This document shows, one piece after another, positions 54,192 through 63,147 of a stretch of 64,000 nt of DNA. Within the stretch, counting starts at the first letter, position 1; each line of letters starts with the position of its first letter. The position numbers and the translations under genes were made by a program. A model generated the notes under the pieces. That model saw nothing but the letters and a program-made list of their open reading frames with translations, did not search any database and had not been told where the DNA came from. The DNA comes from Sphingomonadales bacterium (GTDB taxonomy: Bacteria > Pseudomonadota > Alphaproteobacteria > Sphingomonadales > Sphingomonadaceae), in NCBI GenBank assembly GCA_014763545.1, contig JACXVD010000002.1, positions 18,069 to 82,068 of the forward strand. The letters are read 5' to 3'.

Positions 54192-54752
54192 ATGCGCGCA
54201 GGGCGGGCAGTGGCATTTGTGCTGGTGGCACTGTGGGCGGGGCAATCCATCGGCGCGGCACCTGCCGACTTCGGCCCGGACGGCTATCGCACCGCCCGCT
54301 ATCGTGCGCCGGTCGGCATCGACCCGGCGCCTGCCGGCCATATAGCGCTGGCCGCCGCGCTCATGCTCGATCCGAAACGCGATGCCCTGTTCATCGATGT
54401 CCTGCCGGTGGAAGGCGGGGTGCGTGAAGCAGCCAGCGGGCGCTGGCGGCTCTCGGAGCGGCATGTGACCATTCCCGGCGCGCGGTGGCATCCCGAAACC
54501 GGGCGCGATCCGGTCGATCCGGTGCTGTGGCGCGGGCTGGAGGCAGAGGTGCGGCGCGCCCGCGCACGCCAGCCGGGCATCCCGGTGGTGCTGTTCTGCC
54601 GCAGCGATTGCTGGATGAGCTGGAACGCAGCCCGCCGGCTGGCGGCAGCAGGTCACGCCGATATCTGGTGGCTCGCCGAAGGGACCGATGGCTGGCACGA
54701 TGCCGGGCGCGAATTGGTCGAAATACAGCCGGTGGCCATACCCGGCCGATGA
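54192..54752 (+). CDS. PQQ-associated CxxxCW-motif rhodanese-like protein
   Basis: 186 residues from ATG 54192 (GGAGAGGAC upstream). Signal peptide to about residue 22; rhodanese-like fold with the motif FCRSDCWMSWNAARR (Cys136, Cys140, Trp141), which defines the PQQ-dependent-catabolism CxxCW family. It is periplasmic. The two cysteines may exchange sulfur or disulfides with the SoxYZ-like carrier encoded divergently. Function unproven. Confidence 0.87.
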   Translation: MRAGRAVAFVLVALWAGQSIGAAPADFGPDGYRTARYRAPVGIDPAPAGHIALAAALMLDPKRDALFIDVLPVEGGVREAASGRWRLSERHVTIPGARWHPETGRDPVDPVLWRGLEAEVRRARARQPGIPVVLFCRSDCWMSWNAARRLAAAGHADIWWLAEGTDGWHDAGRELVEIQPVAIPGR

Positions 54753-54806
54753 ACCAGTCGCCTCCTCGCGGGGCGAGAGAGATCGCTAGCAAGGGAGTTG
54801 AATGCG

Positions 54807-55100
54807 ATGGCGAAACTGATTGTGGCCTATCCGATGCACGACGGCGCGAAATTCGACCGTGACTATTACACCGCCACCCATATCCCGCTGGTGGAAACGC
54901 ATTGGGGTCCGGCGGGCATGACCGGCGCGGAGATCATGTGGCCTGCCGATGGCGGCCAGCCCTTCGCATGTATGGTGGCGCTGGCCTTTGCCGATGATGC
55001 GGCGGTCGATGCGGCGCTGGCTTCACCCGGAACACCCGAAGTGCTGGGCGATGTCGCCAATTTCACCGATATCCAGCCGACCGTCTATCGCACGGCCTAG
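54807..55100 (+). CDS. EthD-family small protein
   Basis: 97 residues from ATG 54807 with AAGGGAG upstream. The pattern KLIVAYPMHDGAKFDRDYY and HIPLVETHWGPAG is the EthD dimeric alpha-beta barrel fold. EthD proteins occur in oxidative pathways, with unknown chemistry. It lies 54 bases after the CxxxCW gene and is probably co-transcribed; a strong hairpin follows. Confidence 0.82.
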   Translation: MAKLIVAYPMHDGAKFDRDYYTATHIPLVETHWGPAGMTGAEIMWPADGGQPFACMVALAFADDAAVDAALASPGTPEVLGDVANFTDIQPTVYRTA

Positions 55101-55110
55101 CGGCAGGTCG

Positions 55111-55143
55111 GGCAGCGCGCCCCGCAAGCAGGGGCGCGCTGCC
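55111..55143. terminator. Bidirectional terminator hairpin between convergent genes
   Basis: Perfect 13-base arms 55111-55123 and 55131-55143 (GGCAGCGCGCCCC and complement), 7-base loop, between the ends of the EthD and cytochrome c genes. Confidence 0.75.
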
Positions 55144-55150
55144 GCCCATA

Positions 55151-55729
55151 TCACTTCAGGCTCTTGAGGAAGTCGACCAGTTCCTTACGCTTGGCCGGAT
55201 CCTTGATCCCGGGGAAGCTCATCTTGGTGCCCGGCACCAGCGTGCGCGGGTTTTCGAGCCATTTGTCGAGATTGGCTTCGTTCCAGGTCAGGCCCGATCC
55301 CTTGAGCGCGTCGGAGAAGGCGTAGCTGCCCAGCTCGCCCGCCTTGGTGCCGTAAACGCCCCACAGGTTGGGGCCGAGCTTGTCCTCGCCGCCCTTCACC
55401 GCATTGTGGCACACCGCGCAGCGTCCGAAGCTGGCCGGCGGGGTCGCTGCCGCCGCCGCAACCTTCACCGGGGCCGGAGGTGCAGTGGGCGTTGGCGTGG
55501 GGGTCGGAGTGGGCGTCGGCGTCGGGCTGGGGGTGGCCGTCGGCTCGGGCGTGGCGGTGTCGCTCGCGCTCGGCGTGGCTTCCGGCGTTGCGGCGGCATC
55601 CGGCGCGACCGGGCTTTCCATCGCGGTATCGTTGGCAGCGGGGGTGGCCGTGTCTTCCGGGGCGTTGCCCGAACAGGCGGCGAGGGTTAGCGCCAGGCAA
55701 GACCCGGCGAGCAGCATGCGCAGTTTCAT
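55151..55729 (-). CDS. Lipoprotein cytochrome c with a Pro-Thr linker
   Basis: 192 residues from ATG 55729 (AAGGA upstream). Lipobox LAAC (Cys19), then about 75 residues rich in Ala, Thr and Pro including an uninterrupted (PT) repeat near residues 68-80, then a class I cytochrome c domain with CAVCH (Cys102-His106) and Met ligand in TKMSFPGIKDPAKR. The linker should hold the haem domain away from the membrane. Box G upstream ties it to the quinoprotein region, perhaps passing electrons to the oxidase. Confidence 0.88.
   Translation of the reverse strand: MKLRMLLAGSCLALTLAACSGNAPEDTATPAANDTAMESPVAPDAAATPEATPSASDTATPEPTATPSPTPTPTPTPTPTPTAPPAPVKVAAAAATPPASFGRCAVCHNAVKGGEDKLGPNLWGVYGTKAGELGSYAFSDALKGSGLTWNEANLDKWLENPRTLVPGTKMSFPGIKDPAKRKELVDFLKSLK
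55480..55560. repeat. Hexamer-type tandem repeat encoding Pro-Thr
   Basis: Short GTNGGN-like units (plus strand) repeat through this stretch inside the cytochrome gene and encode the Pro-Thr linker. Copy number probably varies between strains. Confidence 0.7.
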
Positions 55730-55792
55730 GTCCATCCTTCCCAACAGACGTGTGGCTTCACCGATCTCATCGCATGTGTCGCGCCGCTGTTA

Positions 55793-55805
55793 CATTGCAC
55801 CTTGG
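55793..55805 (-). promoter_or_regulatory. CCAARGTNCAAT box, site G
   Basis: Minus strand reads CCAAGGTGCAATG, pointing to the lipoprotein cytochrome c start 64 bases away, in the divergent region shared with the nitroreductase gene. Confidence 0.65.
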
Positions 55806-55858
55806 ATCAACCGCGTTGCCCGCCCTATGGTTGGGCGATCACCTGTCGGAGAGGTCCT

Positions 55859-56530
55859 GTGGACATTGCCGAAGCCGTAGCGAGTCGCCGTTCGATCCGC
55901 CGGTTCCTTGATCGCCCGGTCGATGCGCAGGTGCTGGCCCGCGTGCTCGAACGGGCGCGGCGCGCGCCATCGGGCGGCAATGTCCAGCCGTGGAATGCCG
56001 CGGTGCTGAGCGGTGCCGCGCTGGCCCGGCTGAAGGAAGTGGTGGCACAGGCCATTCCGCAAGGCCTCGGCGCATGGTCAGCCGAATATGCGATCTACCC
56101 GCCCGGGCTGGCAGGCGACTATCTCGCCCGCCGTTTCGCGGTGGGTGAGGCGATGTATGCCGCGCTCGGGATCGGGCGCGAAGACAAGGAGGCGCGGCGC
56201 GGCCAGTTTGCCGACAATTTCGCCGCTTTCGGCGCGCCGGTGCTGATGCTGGTCCACACGCCGCGCTACATGGGGCCGCCGCAATGGGCGGATATCGGCA
56301 TGTGGCTGCAGACGATCATGCTGTTGCTGCGCGGCGAGGGCCTCGACAGCTGCGCGCAGGAAGCCTGGGCGGTCTACCAGAAGCAGATTCGCGAGGTGGT
56401 GCCGATCCCGGAGGATCACATCTTCTTCTGCGGCATGGCGATCGGCTGGCGCGACCCGGATGCACCAATCAACAATTTTCCCGTTCCGCGCGCGGCGCTG
56501 GGCGAAAGCGTCAGTTTCTACACCGGTTAA
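55859..56530 (+). CDS. Nitroreductase-family flavoprotein
   Basis: 223 residues starting at GTG 55859, with GGAGAGG upstream. FMN-binding motifs ASRRSIRRFLDRPV and RAPSGGNVQPWN, and GMAIGWRDPDAPINNFPVPR at the C-terminus, place it in the oxygen-insensitive nitroreductase family (NAD(P)H-dependent). The physiological substrate is unknown. Its stop overlaps the end of the convergent acyl-CoA dehydrogenase gene by 4 bases. Confidence 0.88.
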   Translation: MDIAEAVASRRSIRRFLDRPVDAQVLARVLERARRAPSGGNVQPWNAAVLSGAALARLKEVVAQAIPQGLGAWSAEYAIYPPGLAGDYLARRFAVGEAMYAALGIGREDKEARRGQFADNFAAFGAPVLMLVHTPRYMGPPQWADIGMWLQTIMLLLRGEGLDSCAQEAWAVYQKQIREVVPIPEDHIFFCGMAIGWRDPDAPINNFPVPRAALGESVSFYTG

Positions 56531-57702
56531 AGCCCGGCATATTGCCGCATCATCTGCTTGGCGATCACCAGCTGCTGGATCTGCGTGGTGCCTTCGTAAA
56601 TGCGGTAGATGCGCGCATCGCGAAACAGGCGTTCGGCTTCGTATTCGGCAAGATAGCCCGCCCCGCCATGGAGCTGGACCATCCGGTCGACCACCCGCCC
56701 GCACATCTCGCTGGCGAACATTTTGAAGGCCGATGCTTCCAGGCTGATCCGCACGCCGGTGTCGGCCTTGGCGCAGGCATCCTTCATCATGCATTCGGCA
56801 GCGTAGACTTCGGCCTTGCTGTCGGCGAGCATCGCCTGGATCAGCTGGAAATTGATGATCTCCTGCCCGAAGGCCTTGCGTTCATGGGCGTAGCGCAGCC
56901 CGGTTTCGAGCGCGCGTTCGGCCAGCCCCAGGCTTGCCGCGCCGACCGACAGGCGCCCCGAATCGAGCGCCTGCATCGCTGCGGTGAAGCCCTTGCCCTC
57001 TTCGCCGCCCAGCAGGGCCGAGGCGGGCACGCGAACGTCCTCCATGATGATGTCGGCGATTTGCGAGCCCTTCTGGCCCATCTTCTTGTCCGCGCTGCCC
57101 ACGGTGATGCCGGGCGTATCCATATTGACCAGGAAGGCGCTGACATGCTGGTTGCGCGGCAGCGGTTCGGCATGGGTGCGCGCCATGATCAGCGCCATCG
57201 AGGCCTGCGGCGCGTTGGTGATGTAGCGTTTGGTGCCGTTGAGGATGTAGTCGTCGCCGTCGCGCACTGCGCGGGTCTTCATCGCCGCAGCATCGGATCC
57301 GCTGTCCGGTTCGGTCAGGCCGAAGCAGGCAATCTCGCCCGCGACCGACCGGCCCAGCCACTCGGCCTGCTGCTCGCGCGTGCCGCCCTTCTTGAGCGCG
57401 GTGGTGAACATGCCGGTGTTGATCGACATGATCGAGCGGAAGGCGGGCGCCGCGCGGCTGAGCACCCTGATGGTCGCGATATACTGGCTGGCCGACAGGT
57501 CCGATCCGCCGAATTCTTCAGGCGTGGTCAGGCCGAACAGCCCCATGTCGCGCATTTCCGCGAGGATTTCAGGCGGAACGCGATCGTGTTCGATCGTATC
57601 TTCCTCGGCCGGAACCAGCCGCTCGTTCACATAACGGGTCAGCTGGTCGAGAAAGGCCTCGAACACGTCCTGGTCCATTCCGGGGGCGGCGGTTTCGCTC
57701 AT
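56527..57702 (-). CDS. Acyl-CoA dehydrogenase
   Basis: 391 residues from ATG 57702 (GAGGATA upstream). Three-domain acyl-CoA dehydrogenase with FGLTEPDSGSDAAAMKTRA (FAD site), a probable catalytic Glu in RIYEGTTQIQQLVIAKQM, and LHGGAGYLAEYEAERLFRD. FAD-dependent oxidation of a short or branched acyl-CoA is expected. An inverted repeat at 57721-57749 lies just upstream. Confidence 0.9.
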   Translation of the reverse strand: MSETAAPGMDQDVFEAFLDQLTRYVNERLVPAEEDTIEHDRVPPEILAEMRDMGLFGLTTPEEFGGSDLSASQYIATIRVLSRAAPAFRSIMSINTGMFTTALKKGGTREQQAEWLGRSVAGEIACFGLTEPDSGSDAAAMKTRAVRDGDDYILNGTKRYITNAPQASMALIMARTHAEPLPRNQHVSAFLVNMDTPGITVGSADKKMGQKGSQIADIIMEDVRVPASALLGGEEGKGFTAAMQALDSGRLSVGAASLGLAERALETGLRYAHERKAFGQEIINFQLIQAMLADSKAEVYAAECMMKDACAKADTGVRISLEASAFKMFASEMCGRVVDRMVQLHGGAGYLAEYEAERLFRDARIYRIYEGTTQIQQLVIAKQMMRQYAGL

Positions 57703-57720
57703 TATCCTCAATCCCAAGCT

Positions 57721-57749
57721 CAAATCGGTTGCGCAGTGATACCGATTTG
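57721..57749. promoter_or_regulatory. Inverted repeat upstream of the acyl-CoA dehydrogenase gene
   Basis: Perfect 9-base arms CAAATCGGT (57721-57729) and ACCGATTTG (57741-57749) with an 11-base spacer, ending 19 bases before the start. The spacing suits a dimeric regulator. Confidence 0.45.
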
Positions 57750-57810
57750 GCCGGGCGTGTCGAGCCACAGCGGGCGGCTGCGTTCACTGCCGCACCGATC
57801 GGTTGCGCCA

Positions 57811-58836
57811 TCAGGCGAGCGGTGCGAGGCTGGTCAACACCAGCCGGACCAGATCGGCCTGACCCTTCGCCCCGGTCTTGGCATAGATGCGCTTCGAATA
57901 ATTGCGCGCCGTCTCCTCCGTCAGGCCGAGGTTTCGGCCGGCCTCGACGATCGACTGCCCCCGGCTGATCGCATCGGCCAGCGCTGCCTCGCGTCGGGAG
58001 AGGCCGAAATGCGATGCCAGCACGGCTGCTGCGCAGTCGGGATCGGCCTGTCGCTGTCGCCGCATGGTACCGATGGCAAGGCTGGGGCAGGGCAGCGCCG
58101 TTGCCTCCGCTGCCGCCGGCCGGAGAAGCAGATTGCCCACCGGGCGGCGTGCGCCCGGTGCGGCTCCCGCCATGGCGGCGCAGGCGGCGGCGATATCGGG
58201 CGCTCGTTCGCCCGCTGTCCAGCCGGGAGTGGGGGCCAGAACATGGCCCTCCGCATCCAGACCCGCCTGCTCGATACCCAGCAGCGCCAGCGTTTCCTCC
58301 GCCATGGCTGCGCGCCATTGCAGGGCGTCGATGCGAGCCCGGGCATCGAGAGCGGTGGCGAGATGCGGCGCTAGCGCGGTAAGCAGCGCCGCATCCGCCG
58401 CCGCGAACTCGCTCCGCGAATGGACCAGCAGCAGCCAAGCCTCGTTGGCGTCGGGCGTGCGAATACGGATGAAGCGGGCGTGGCCTATCTGCATCCGGTC
58501 GAGCGCCGCCTGCTGCGCCCCTGCCCCCGCGCCATCCGTATCGAGCGCCCGCATTTCCTCCAGCGCATAGACGCGCCCCGGGCGCAGCGCGGCAAAGGGG
58601 AACAGGTGGAGCGCGGCGAGTTCCTCGATTGCCGGATGCGGCAGATCGCTGCGCCCCGCGTCCAGCACATGCGGGCTACGTTCACCCATCTCGCGGGTCC
58701 GCACGGCCAGCAGCAGCCGGTCGGCGCCGGTACGCGCGAGCAGCCGCCGCAGGAAGGTGGCCCACAGCGGTTGCTCGAACACGCCGCCATGCAGCGGCAG
58801 CAACAGATCGGTTTCGTCGGTTGGAGCCAGCGCCAT
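57811..58836 (-). CDS. LuxR-type transcriptional regulator
   Basis: 341 residues from ATG 58836, which has GGGAG 8 bases upstream; ATG 58851 is an alternative. The N-terminal and central part (residues 20-270) is an uncharacterised sensor region, with no recognisable PAS or receiver signature; the C-terminus is a LuxR helix-turn-helix ([37 protein letters not shown]). The palindrome CTCCCATATGGGAG overlaps its ribosome-binding site. Target unknown; it is divergent from cysD and upstream of the acyl-CoA dehydrogenase gene. Confidence 0.8.
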   Translation of the reverse strand: MALAPTDETDLLLPLHGGVFEQPLWATFLRRLLARTGADRLLLAVRTREMGERSPHVLDAGRSDLPHPAIEELAALHLFPFAALRPGRVYALEEMRALDTDGAGAGAQQAALDRMQIGHARFIRIRTPDANEAWLLLVHSRSEFAAADAALLTALAPHLATALDARARIDALQWRAAMAEETLALLGIEQAGLDAEGHVLAPTPGWTAGERAPDIAAACAAMAGAAPGARRPVGNLLLRPAAAEATALPCPSLAIGTMRRQRQADPDCAAAVLASHFGLSRREAALADAISRGQSIVEAGRNLGLTEETARNYSKRIYAKTGAKGQADLVRLVLTSLAPLA

Positions 58837-58844
58837 GATGTTTG

Positions 58845-58858
58845 CTCCCATATGGGAG
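58845..58858. promoter_or_regulatory. 14-base perfect palindrome at the LuxR gene start
   Basis: CTCCCATATGGGAG is fully symmetrical and includes the GGGAG ribosome-binding site of the minus-strand regulator. It could be an autoregulatory site or simply a translational element. Confidence 0.35.
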
Positions 58859-58939
58859 TATGCGCACCGAGTCCATCGCGGCATGAAGCGGAGCAGCAAG
58901 GGCGCCCAGCCCGATGGAACCCATCCCGATGGAGCCATG

Positions 58940-59866
58940 ATGACCGGCCTGAAGCACAAGACCCTGACCCATCTCGAACGGCTCGAGGCCGAGAGCATCC
59001 ACATCATGCGTGAGGTGGTGGCCGAGGCTGCCAATCCGGTGATGCTCTATTCGGTGGGCAAGGACAGCGCGGTGATGCTGCATCTGGCGCGCAAGGCCTT
59101 CTATCCCTCGCCGCCGCCGTTCCCGCTGCTGCATGTCGATACGACGTGGAAGTTCAAGGATATGTATGCCCTGCGCGACAAGGCCGCGCGCGACGCGGGG
59201 ATGGACCTGCTGGTGCACCATAATCCCGAAGCGGAAGAGCGCGGCATCAACCCCTTCGACCACGGCCCGCTGCATACCGATATGTGGAAGACGGAAGGGC
59301 TGAAGCAGGCGCTCGACAAATTCGGTTTCGATGCCGCTTTCGGTGGCGCCCGCCGCGACGAGGAAAAGAGCCGCGCGAAGGAACGCATCTTTTCCTTCCG
59401 CACCGCCAGCCACGGCTGGGATCCGAAAAACCAGCGGCCCGAATTGTGGAACCTCTACAATGCGCGCAAGGCAAAGGGCGAGAGCATCCGCGTCTTCCCG
59501 CTGTCCAACTGGACCGAGCTCGACATCTGGCAATATATCCATCTCGAAAATATCGAGATTGTCCCGCTCTATTTTGCGGCCAAGCGGCCGACCTACATGT
59601 GGGAAGGCCAGCTGTTCATGGCCGACGATATCGAGCGGCTGGAACAGGTGATGGGGCGCAAGCCCGAGATCACCGAACGCAACATCCGCTTCCGCACCTT
59701 GGGCTGTTTCCCGCTGACCGGCGCAGTCGAGAGCGACGCGGCGACCCTGCCGGAAATCATCCAGGAAATGCTGCTCACCACTACGTCCGAACGGCAGGGC
59801 CGCGTGATCGACAAGGATGGCGGCGACGCCTCGATGGAAAAGAAGAAGCAGGAGGGGTATTTCTGA
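58940..59866 (+). CDS. cysD: Sulfate adenylyltransferase subunit 2 (CysD)
   Basis: 308 residues from ATG 58940; ATG 58937 is adjacent and possible. PAPS-reductase-like fold with the PP-loop [32 protein letters not shown] and [18 protein letters not shown]. With CysN it makes adenosine 5'-phosphosulfate from sulfate and ATP. It overlaps cysNC (TGATG). Confidence 0.94.
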   Translation: MTGLKHKTLTHLERLEAESIHIMREVVAEAANPVMLYSVGKDSAVMLHLARKAFYPSPPPFPLLHVDTTWKFKDMYALRDKAARDAGMDLLVHHNPEAEERGINPFDHGPLHTDMWKTEGLKQALDKFGFDAAFGGARRDEEKSRAKERIFSFRTASHGWDPKNQRPELWNLYNARKAKGESIRVFPLSNWTELDIWQYIHLENIEIVPLYFAAKRPTYMWEGQLFMADDIERLEQVMGRKPEITERNIRFRTLGCFPLTGAVESDAATLPEIIQEMLLTTTSERQGRVIDKDGGDASMEKKKQEGYF

Positions 59867-61809
59867 TGAGCGACGCCCCGAGCATGGCCAGTGCCGGCAA
59901 GCCGGACGATGCGATCTACCAGACCGATGCCCTCATTGCCGAGGATATCGACGCCTATCTGGAGGCGCACCAGCACAAGACGATGCTGCGCTTCATCACC
60001 TGCGGCAGCGTGGACGATGGCAAATCGACCCTGATCGGGCGGCTGCTCTACGATGCGAAGATGATCTTCGAAGACCAGCTCGCCGCGCTCGAAGCGGATA
60101 GCAAGCGGGTGGGTACACAAGGGCAGGAGATCGACTTCGCCCTGCTGGTCGATGGCCTCGCCGCCGAGCGCGAACAGGGCATCACGATCGACGTCGCCTA
60201 TCGCTTCTTCGCGACCGAGAAACGCAAGTTCATTGTCGCCGATTGCCCGGGCCACGAACAATATACCCGCAACATGGTCACGGGTGCCTCCACCGCCGAT
60301 CTGGCGGTGATCCTGATCGACGCGCGCAAGGGTGTGCTGGTCCAGACCCGCCGCCATTCCTACCTCTGCCACCTGCTCGGCATCCGCAATATCGTGCTGG
60401 CGGTGAACAAGATGGACCTGGTCGATTACAGCCAGGAGGTGTTCGACGCGATCGTCGCGGATTACGATGCCTTTGCGAAGGAAATCGGCATCGAAAGCTA
60501 CGTCGCCATGCCGATTTCCGGCTTCAAGGGCGACAATATCACCACGCTTTCGGCCAACATGCCGTGGTATCGGGGCACGCCGCTGGTCGAACATCTCGAA
60601 ACGGTCGAGGTCAATTCCGCGCGCGACATCGACAAGCCGCTGCGCATGCAGGTGCAATGGGTCAACCGCCCGAACCTCGACTTCCGTGGCTTTTCCGGGC
60701 TGATCGCCAGCGGTTCGGTCAGGCCGGGCGATGCGGTGCGCGTGCTGCCTTCGGGCAAGACCAGTACGGTCAGCCGGATCGTGCTGTTCGACCGCGATCT
60801 CGAAGAAGCGGTCGCCGGCCAGTCGGTGACGATCTGCCTGGCCGACGAGGTCGATTGTTCGCGCGGCGACGTGATCGCCGCTGCCGACGCACCGCCGCAG
60901 GTTTCCGACCAGTTCGAAGCGACGCTGGTGTGGATGGACGACGAGGCGATGCATGTCGGGCGCGCCTATTGGCTCAAGCTCGGCGCGCAGACGGTGTCGG
61001 TGACGGTGCAGGCGCCGAAATACGAGATCAACGTCAACACGATGCAGCACCTGGCGGCCAAGACGCTGGGGCTCAATGCGATCGGCGTGGCGGAGATTGC
61101 CACCGACAAGCCGATTACCTTCGAACCCTATGCCGAAAACCGCGCGCTGGGCGGCTTCATCCTGATCGACAAGCTGAGCAACCGGACGGTCGCCGCCGGG
61201 ATGCTGCACTTCAGCCTGCGCCGCGCGCAGAACGTGCATTGGCAGCCGACCGACATCAGCCGCGATACCCATGCCGCGATGAAGAACCAGACGCCCCGCG
61301 TGCTCTGGTTCACCGGACTTTCCGGCTCGGGCAAATCGACCATCGCCAACGAAGTCGAAAAGCGGCTCAATGTGATGAACCGCCACACCTTCCTGCTCGA
61401 TGGCGACAATGTGCGCCACGGGCTGAACAAGGATCTGGGCTTTACCGAAGCCGACCGGATCGAGAATATCCGCCGCGTGGGCGAAGTCGCGAAGCTGATG
61501 ACCGATGCCGGGCTGATCGTGCTGACCGCCTTCATCAGCCCCTTCCGCGCAGAGCGCCAGATGGTGCGCGAGATGCTGGCCGACGGCGAATTCATCGAAA
61601 TCTTTGTCGATACCCCGCTCGAAGTGGCCGAGGCGCGCGATGTGAAGGGGCTCTACAAGAAGGCGCGCGAGGGCAAGCTGAAGAACTTCACCGGGATCGA
61701 CAGCCCCTATGAAGCGCCTGAAATGCCCGAAATCCGGGTCAACACCGTCGAGATGACGGTCGAGGAAGCCGCCGAGCATATCATCCGCCAGATCCTCCCG
61801 CTGAAATAA
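59866..61809 (+). CDS. cysNC: Bifunctional sulfate adenylyltransferase subunit 1/APS kinase (CysNC)
   Basis: 647 residues: an EF-Tu-like GTPase domain with [27 protein letters not shown] and NKMDLVDYS, a beta-barrel domain, then an APS kinase domain from about residue 470 ([32 protein letters not shown]). The fused form is common in Alphaproteobacteria. It drives sulfate activation and makes PAPS for assimilation. Confidence 0.95.
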   Translation: MSDAPSMASAGKPDDAIYQTDALIAEDIDAYLEAHQHKTMLRFITCGSVDDGKSTLIGRLLYDAKMIFEDQLAALEADSKRVGTQGQEIDFALLVDGLAAEREQGITIDVAYRFFATEKRKFIVADCPGHEQYTRNMVTGASTADLAVILIDARKGVLVQTRRHSYLCHLLGIRNIVLAVNKMDLVDYSQEVFDAIVADYDAFAKEIGIESYVAMPISGFKGDNITTLSANMPWYRGTPLVEHLETVEVNSARDIDKPLRMQVQWVNRPNLDFRGFSGLIASGSVRPGDAVRVLPSGKTSTVSRIVLFDRDLEEAVAGQSVTICLADEVDCSRGDVIAAADAPPQVSDQFEATLVWMDDEAMHVGRAYWLKLGAQTVSVTVQAPKYEINVNTMQHLAAKTLGLNAIGVAEIATDKPITFEPYAENRALGGFILIDKLSNRTVAAGMLHFSLRRAQNVHWQPTDISRDTHAAMKNQTPRVLWFTGLSGSGKSTIANEVEKRLNVMNRHTFLLDGDNVRHGLNKDLGFTEADRIENIRRVGEVAKLMTDAGLIVLTAFISPFRAERQMVREMLADGEFIEIFVDTPLEVAEARDVKGLYKKAREGKLKNFTGIDSPYEAPEMPEIRVNTVEMTVEEAAEHIIRQILPLK

Positions 61810-61834
61810 GCGGGCTGCAGAGGGAGCACGTTCT

Positions 61835-62113
61835 ATGTTCCTGTTCCACGGACACGAGGCGCGCAGCCGCTCGCTGGTCAAGGCGATCAGCTGGCGCACG
61901 CTCGGCAGTATCGACACCTTCCTGCTCGGCTGGCTGTTCACCGGCAGCCCTGGGGCTGCAGGCGCGATTGCCAGCACCGAAGTGCTGACCAAGATGGTGC
62001 TCTATTATTTCCACGAACGCGCCTGGGCTTCGGTGCGCTGGGGCTTCCAGCCCGACGATCAGCCGGAAGAGGCACCGACGCTGCCCGAGATCATCGAAGA
62101 AGGCGGGCAATAG
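61835..62113 (+). CDS. DUF2061 small membrane protein
   Basis: 92 residues; two hydrophobic segments around AISWRTLGSIDTFLLGWLFT and VLTKMVLYYFHERAWASVRW match DUF2061. AGAGGGAG precedes the ATG. The family often follows cysDN genes, here by 25 bases. Function unknown. Confidence 0.85.
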   Translation: MFLFHGHEARSRSLVKAISWRTLGSIDTFLLGWLFTGSPGAAGAIASTEVLTKMVLYYFHERAWASVRWGFQPDDQPEEAPTLPEIIEEGGQ

Positions 62114-62155
62114 TACCCGCGGCCGGGTCCGCCTGCGAGGCCCCGAAGGTGTTTG

Positions 62156-63052
62156 TCAGCCAGCCGCACTGTCCCGACCCGCCGTGTCTGAAAGCTTGAT
62201 CTGCTGCGGGCGCTGGCCTGTCATCCGGTTGAAGAAGCGCGAGAAGTAGGATGGGTCGGTAAAGCCCAGCTCCCATGCGACTTCGGCGCAGCTGGCGTTG
62301 GTGAAGCGGAGCAACCGCTGCGCCTCCAGCGCGAGGCGCGCGTGGATCATTTCGAGCGGGCTCATCGCCCAGGCGTCGCGCGTGAGGCGTGACAATGTGC
62401 GCTCGGTGCAGCCCAATTCGCCAGCGTAGAACGAAAGCGGGCGATGGTTGCGATAATGCGCTTCCACCAGCGCGCGGAACCGGCGCTGCAAACCACTTTC
62501 GCCGCCGCGCCCCTGTTCGATCCTGTCGCCAAGCGCGAGCCACAGCCAGGCATCGGCCAGCGAGCGGGTAAGGCGCAGCCGAGGGGCGGAGCGATCATTG
62601 CCTGCCTCGATGAGCAATTCTTCACCCAGCCCGGCCAGCCGATCCGCGAGTCCCCGGGGCAGCTCGACCATTCCCGGCGTTGCCAGCGCATCGCGGAGCT
62701 GGTCGCCTTCTTCGAGCGAAGAGAGCAGTTCGTCCGACAGGGTGACCACCAGCCCTTCCGCTTCGGGTGCGAAGGTAAATCCGTGCGGCACGCCCGGCGG
62801 CGCGACGACAAGGACGGGCCCGCCGCTGCGATAGATCGCGTTGCCCACCATCGCGACGAGCGAACCGGAACGCAGGAACAGCACCTGCGCCAGCGCAGCA
62901 TGGCGGTGCGGGGCGATTTCCCAATCATGCAGGCGACTGCGCGAGGCGATGGTTTCGCAATGGACCAGTTCGGCCAGGCCAATGCCCATGTTTCCTGGCG
63001 AATGCTCGCCATACAGGCGGTAGAACGGCACGGCTGAGGGAGGATGCGTCAT
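62156..63052 (-). CDS. pobR: AraC-family regulator, PobR-like
   Basis: 298 residues from ATG 63052. A cupin-like sensor (HRHAALAQVLFLRSGSLVAM, VVAPPGVPHGFTF) is followed by an AraC helix-turn-helix pair (LSFYAGELGCTERTLSRLTR, CAEVAWELGFTDPSYFSRFF). PobR of this type activates pobA in response to 4-hydroxybenzoate. It is divergent from the broken pobA and itself appears intact. Confidence 0.85.
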   Translation of the reverse strand: MTHPPSAVPFYRLYGEHSPGNMGIGLAELVHCETIASRSRLHDWEIAPHRHAALAQVLFLRSGSLVAMVGNAIYRSGGPVLVVAPPGVPHGFTFAPEAEGLVVTLSDELLSSLEEGDQLRDALATPGMVELPRGLADRLAGLGEELLIEAGNDRSAPRLRLTRSLADAWLWLALGDRIEQGRGGESGLQRRFRALVEAHYRNHRPLSFYAGELGCTERTLSRLTRDAWAMSPLEMIHARLALEAQRLLRFTNASCAEVAWELGFTDPSYFSRFFNRMTGQRPQQIKLSDTAGRDSAAG

Positions 63053-63147
63053 GTCCGGATAGTACCAGATAACGTCGGCCTCGTCCCTTCCAAACACGAA
63101 CCCGGCCCGGCAGCTTGCGCAAAAATTGGTGGAGAAGGGCTGGCATC

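Noticed and set aside
55480..55560. Possible CRISPR-like or other functional DNA repeat
   Set aside because: The short units have no spacers and simply encode a Pro-Thr linker in the cytochrome c gene.
59593..61992. 799-codon minus-strand frame opposite cysNC
   Set aside because: Antisense shadow of the well-conserved cysNC gene; composition is biased to His, Arg and Asp and no motif is present.
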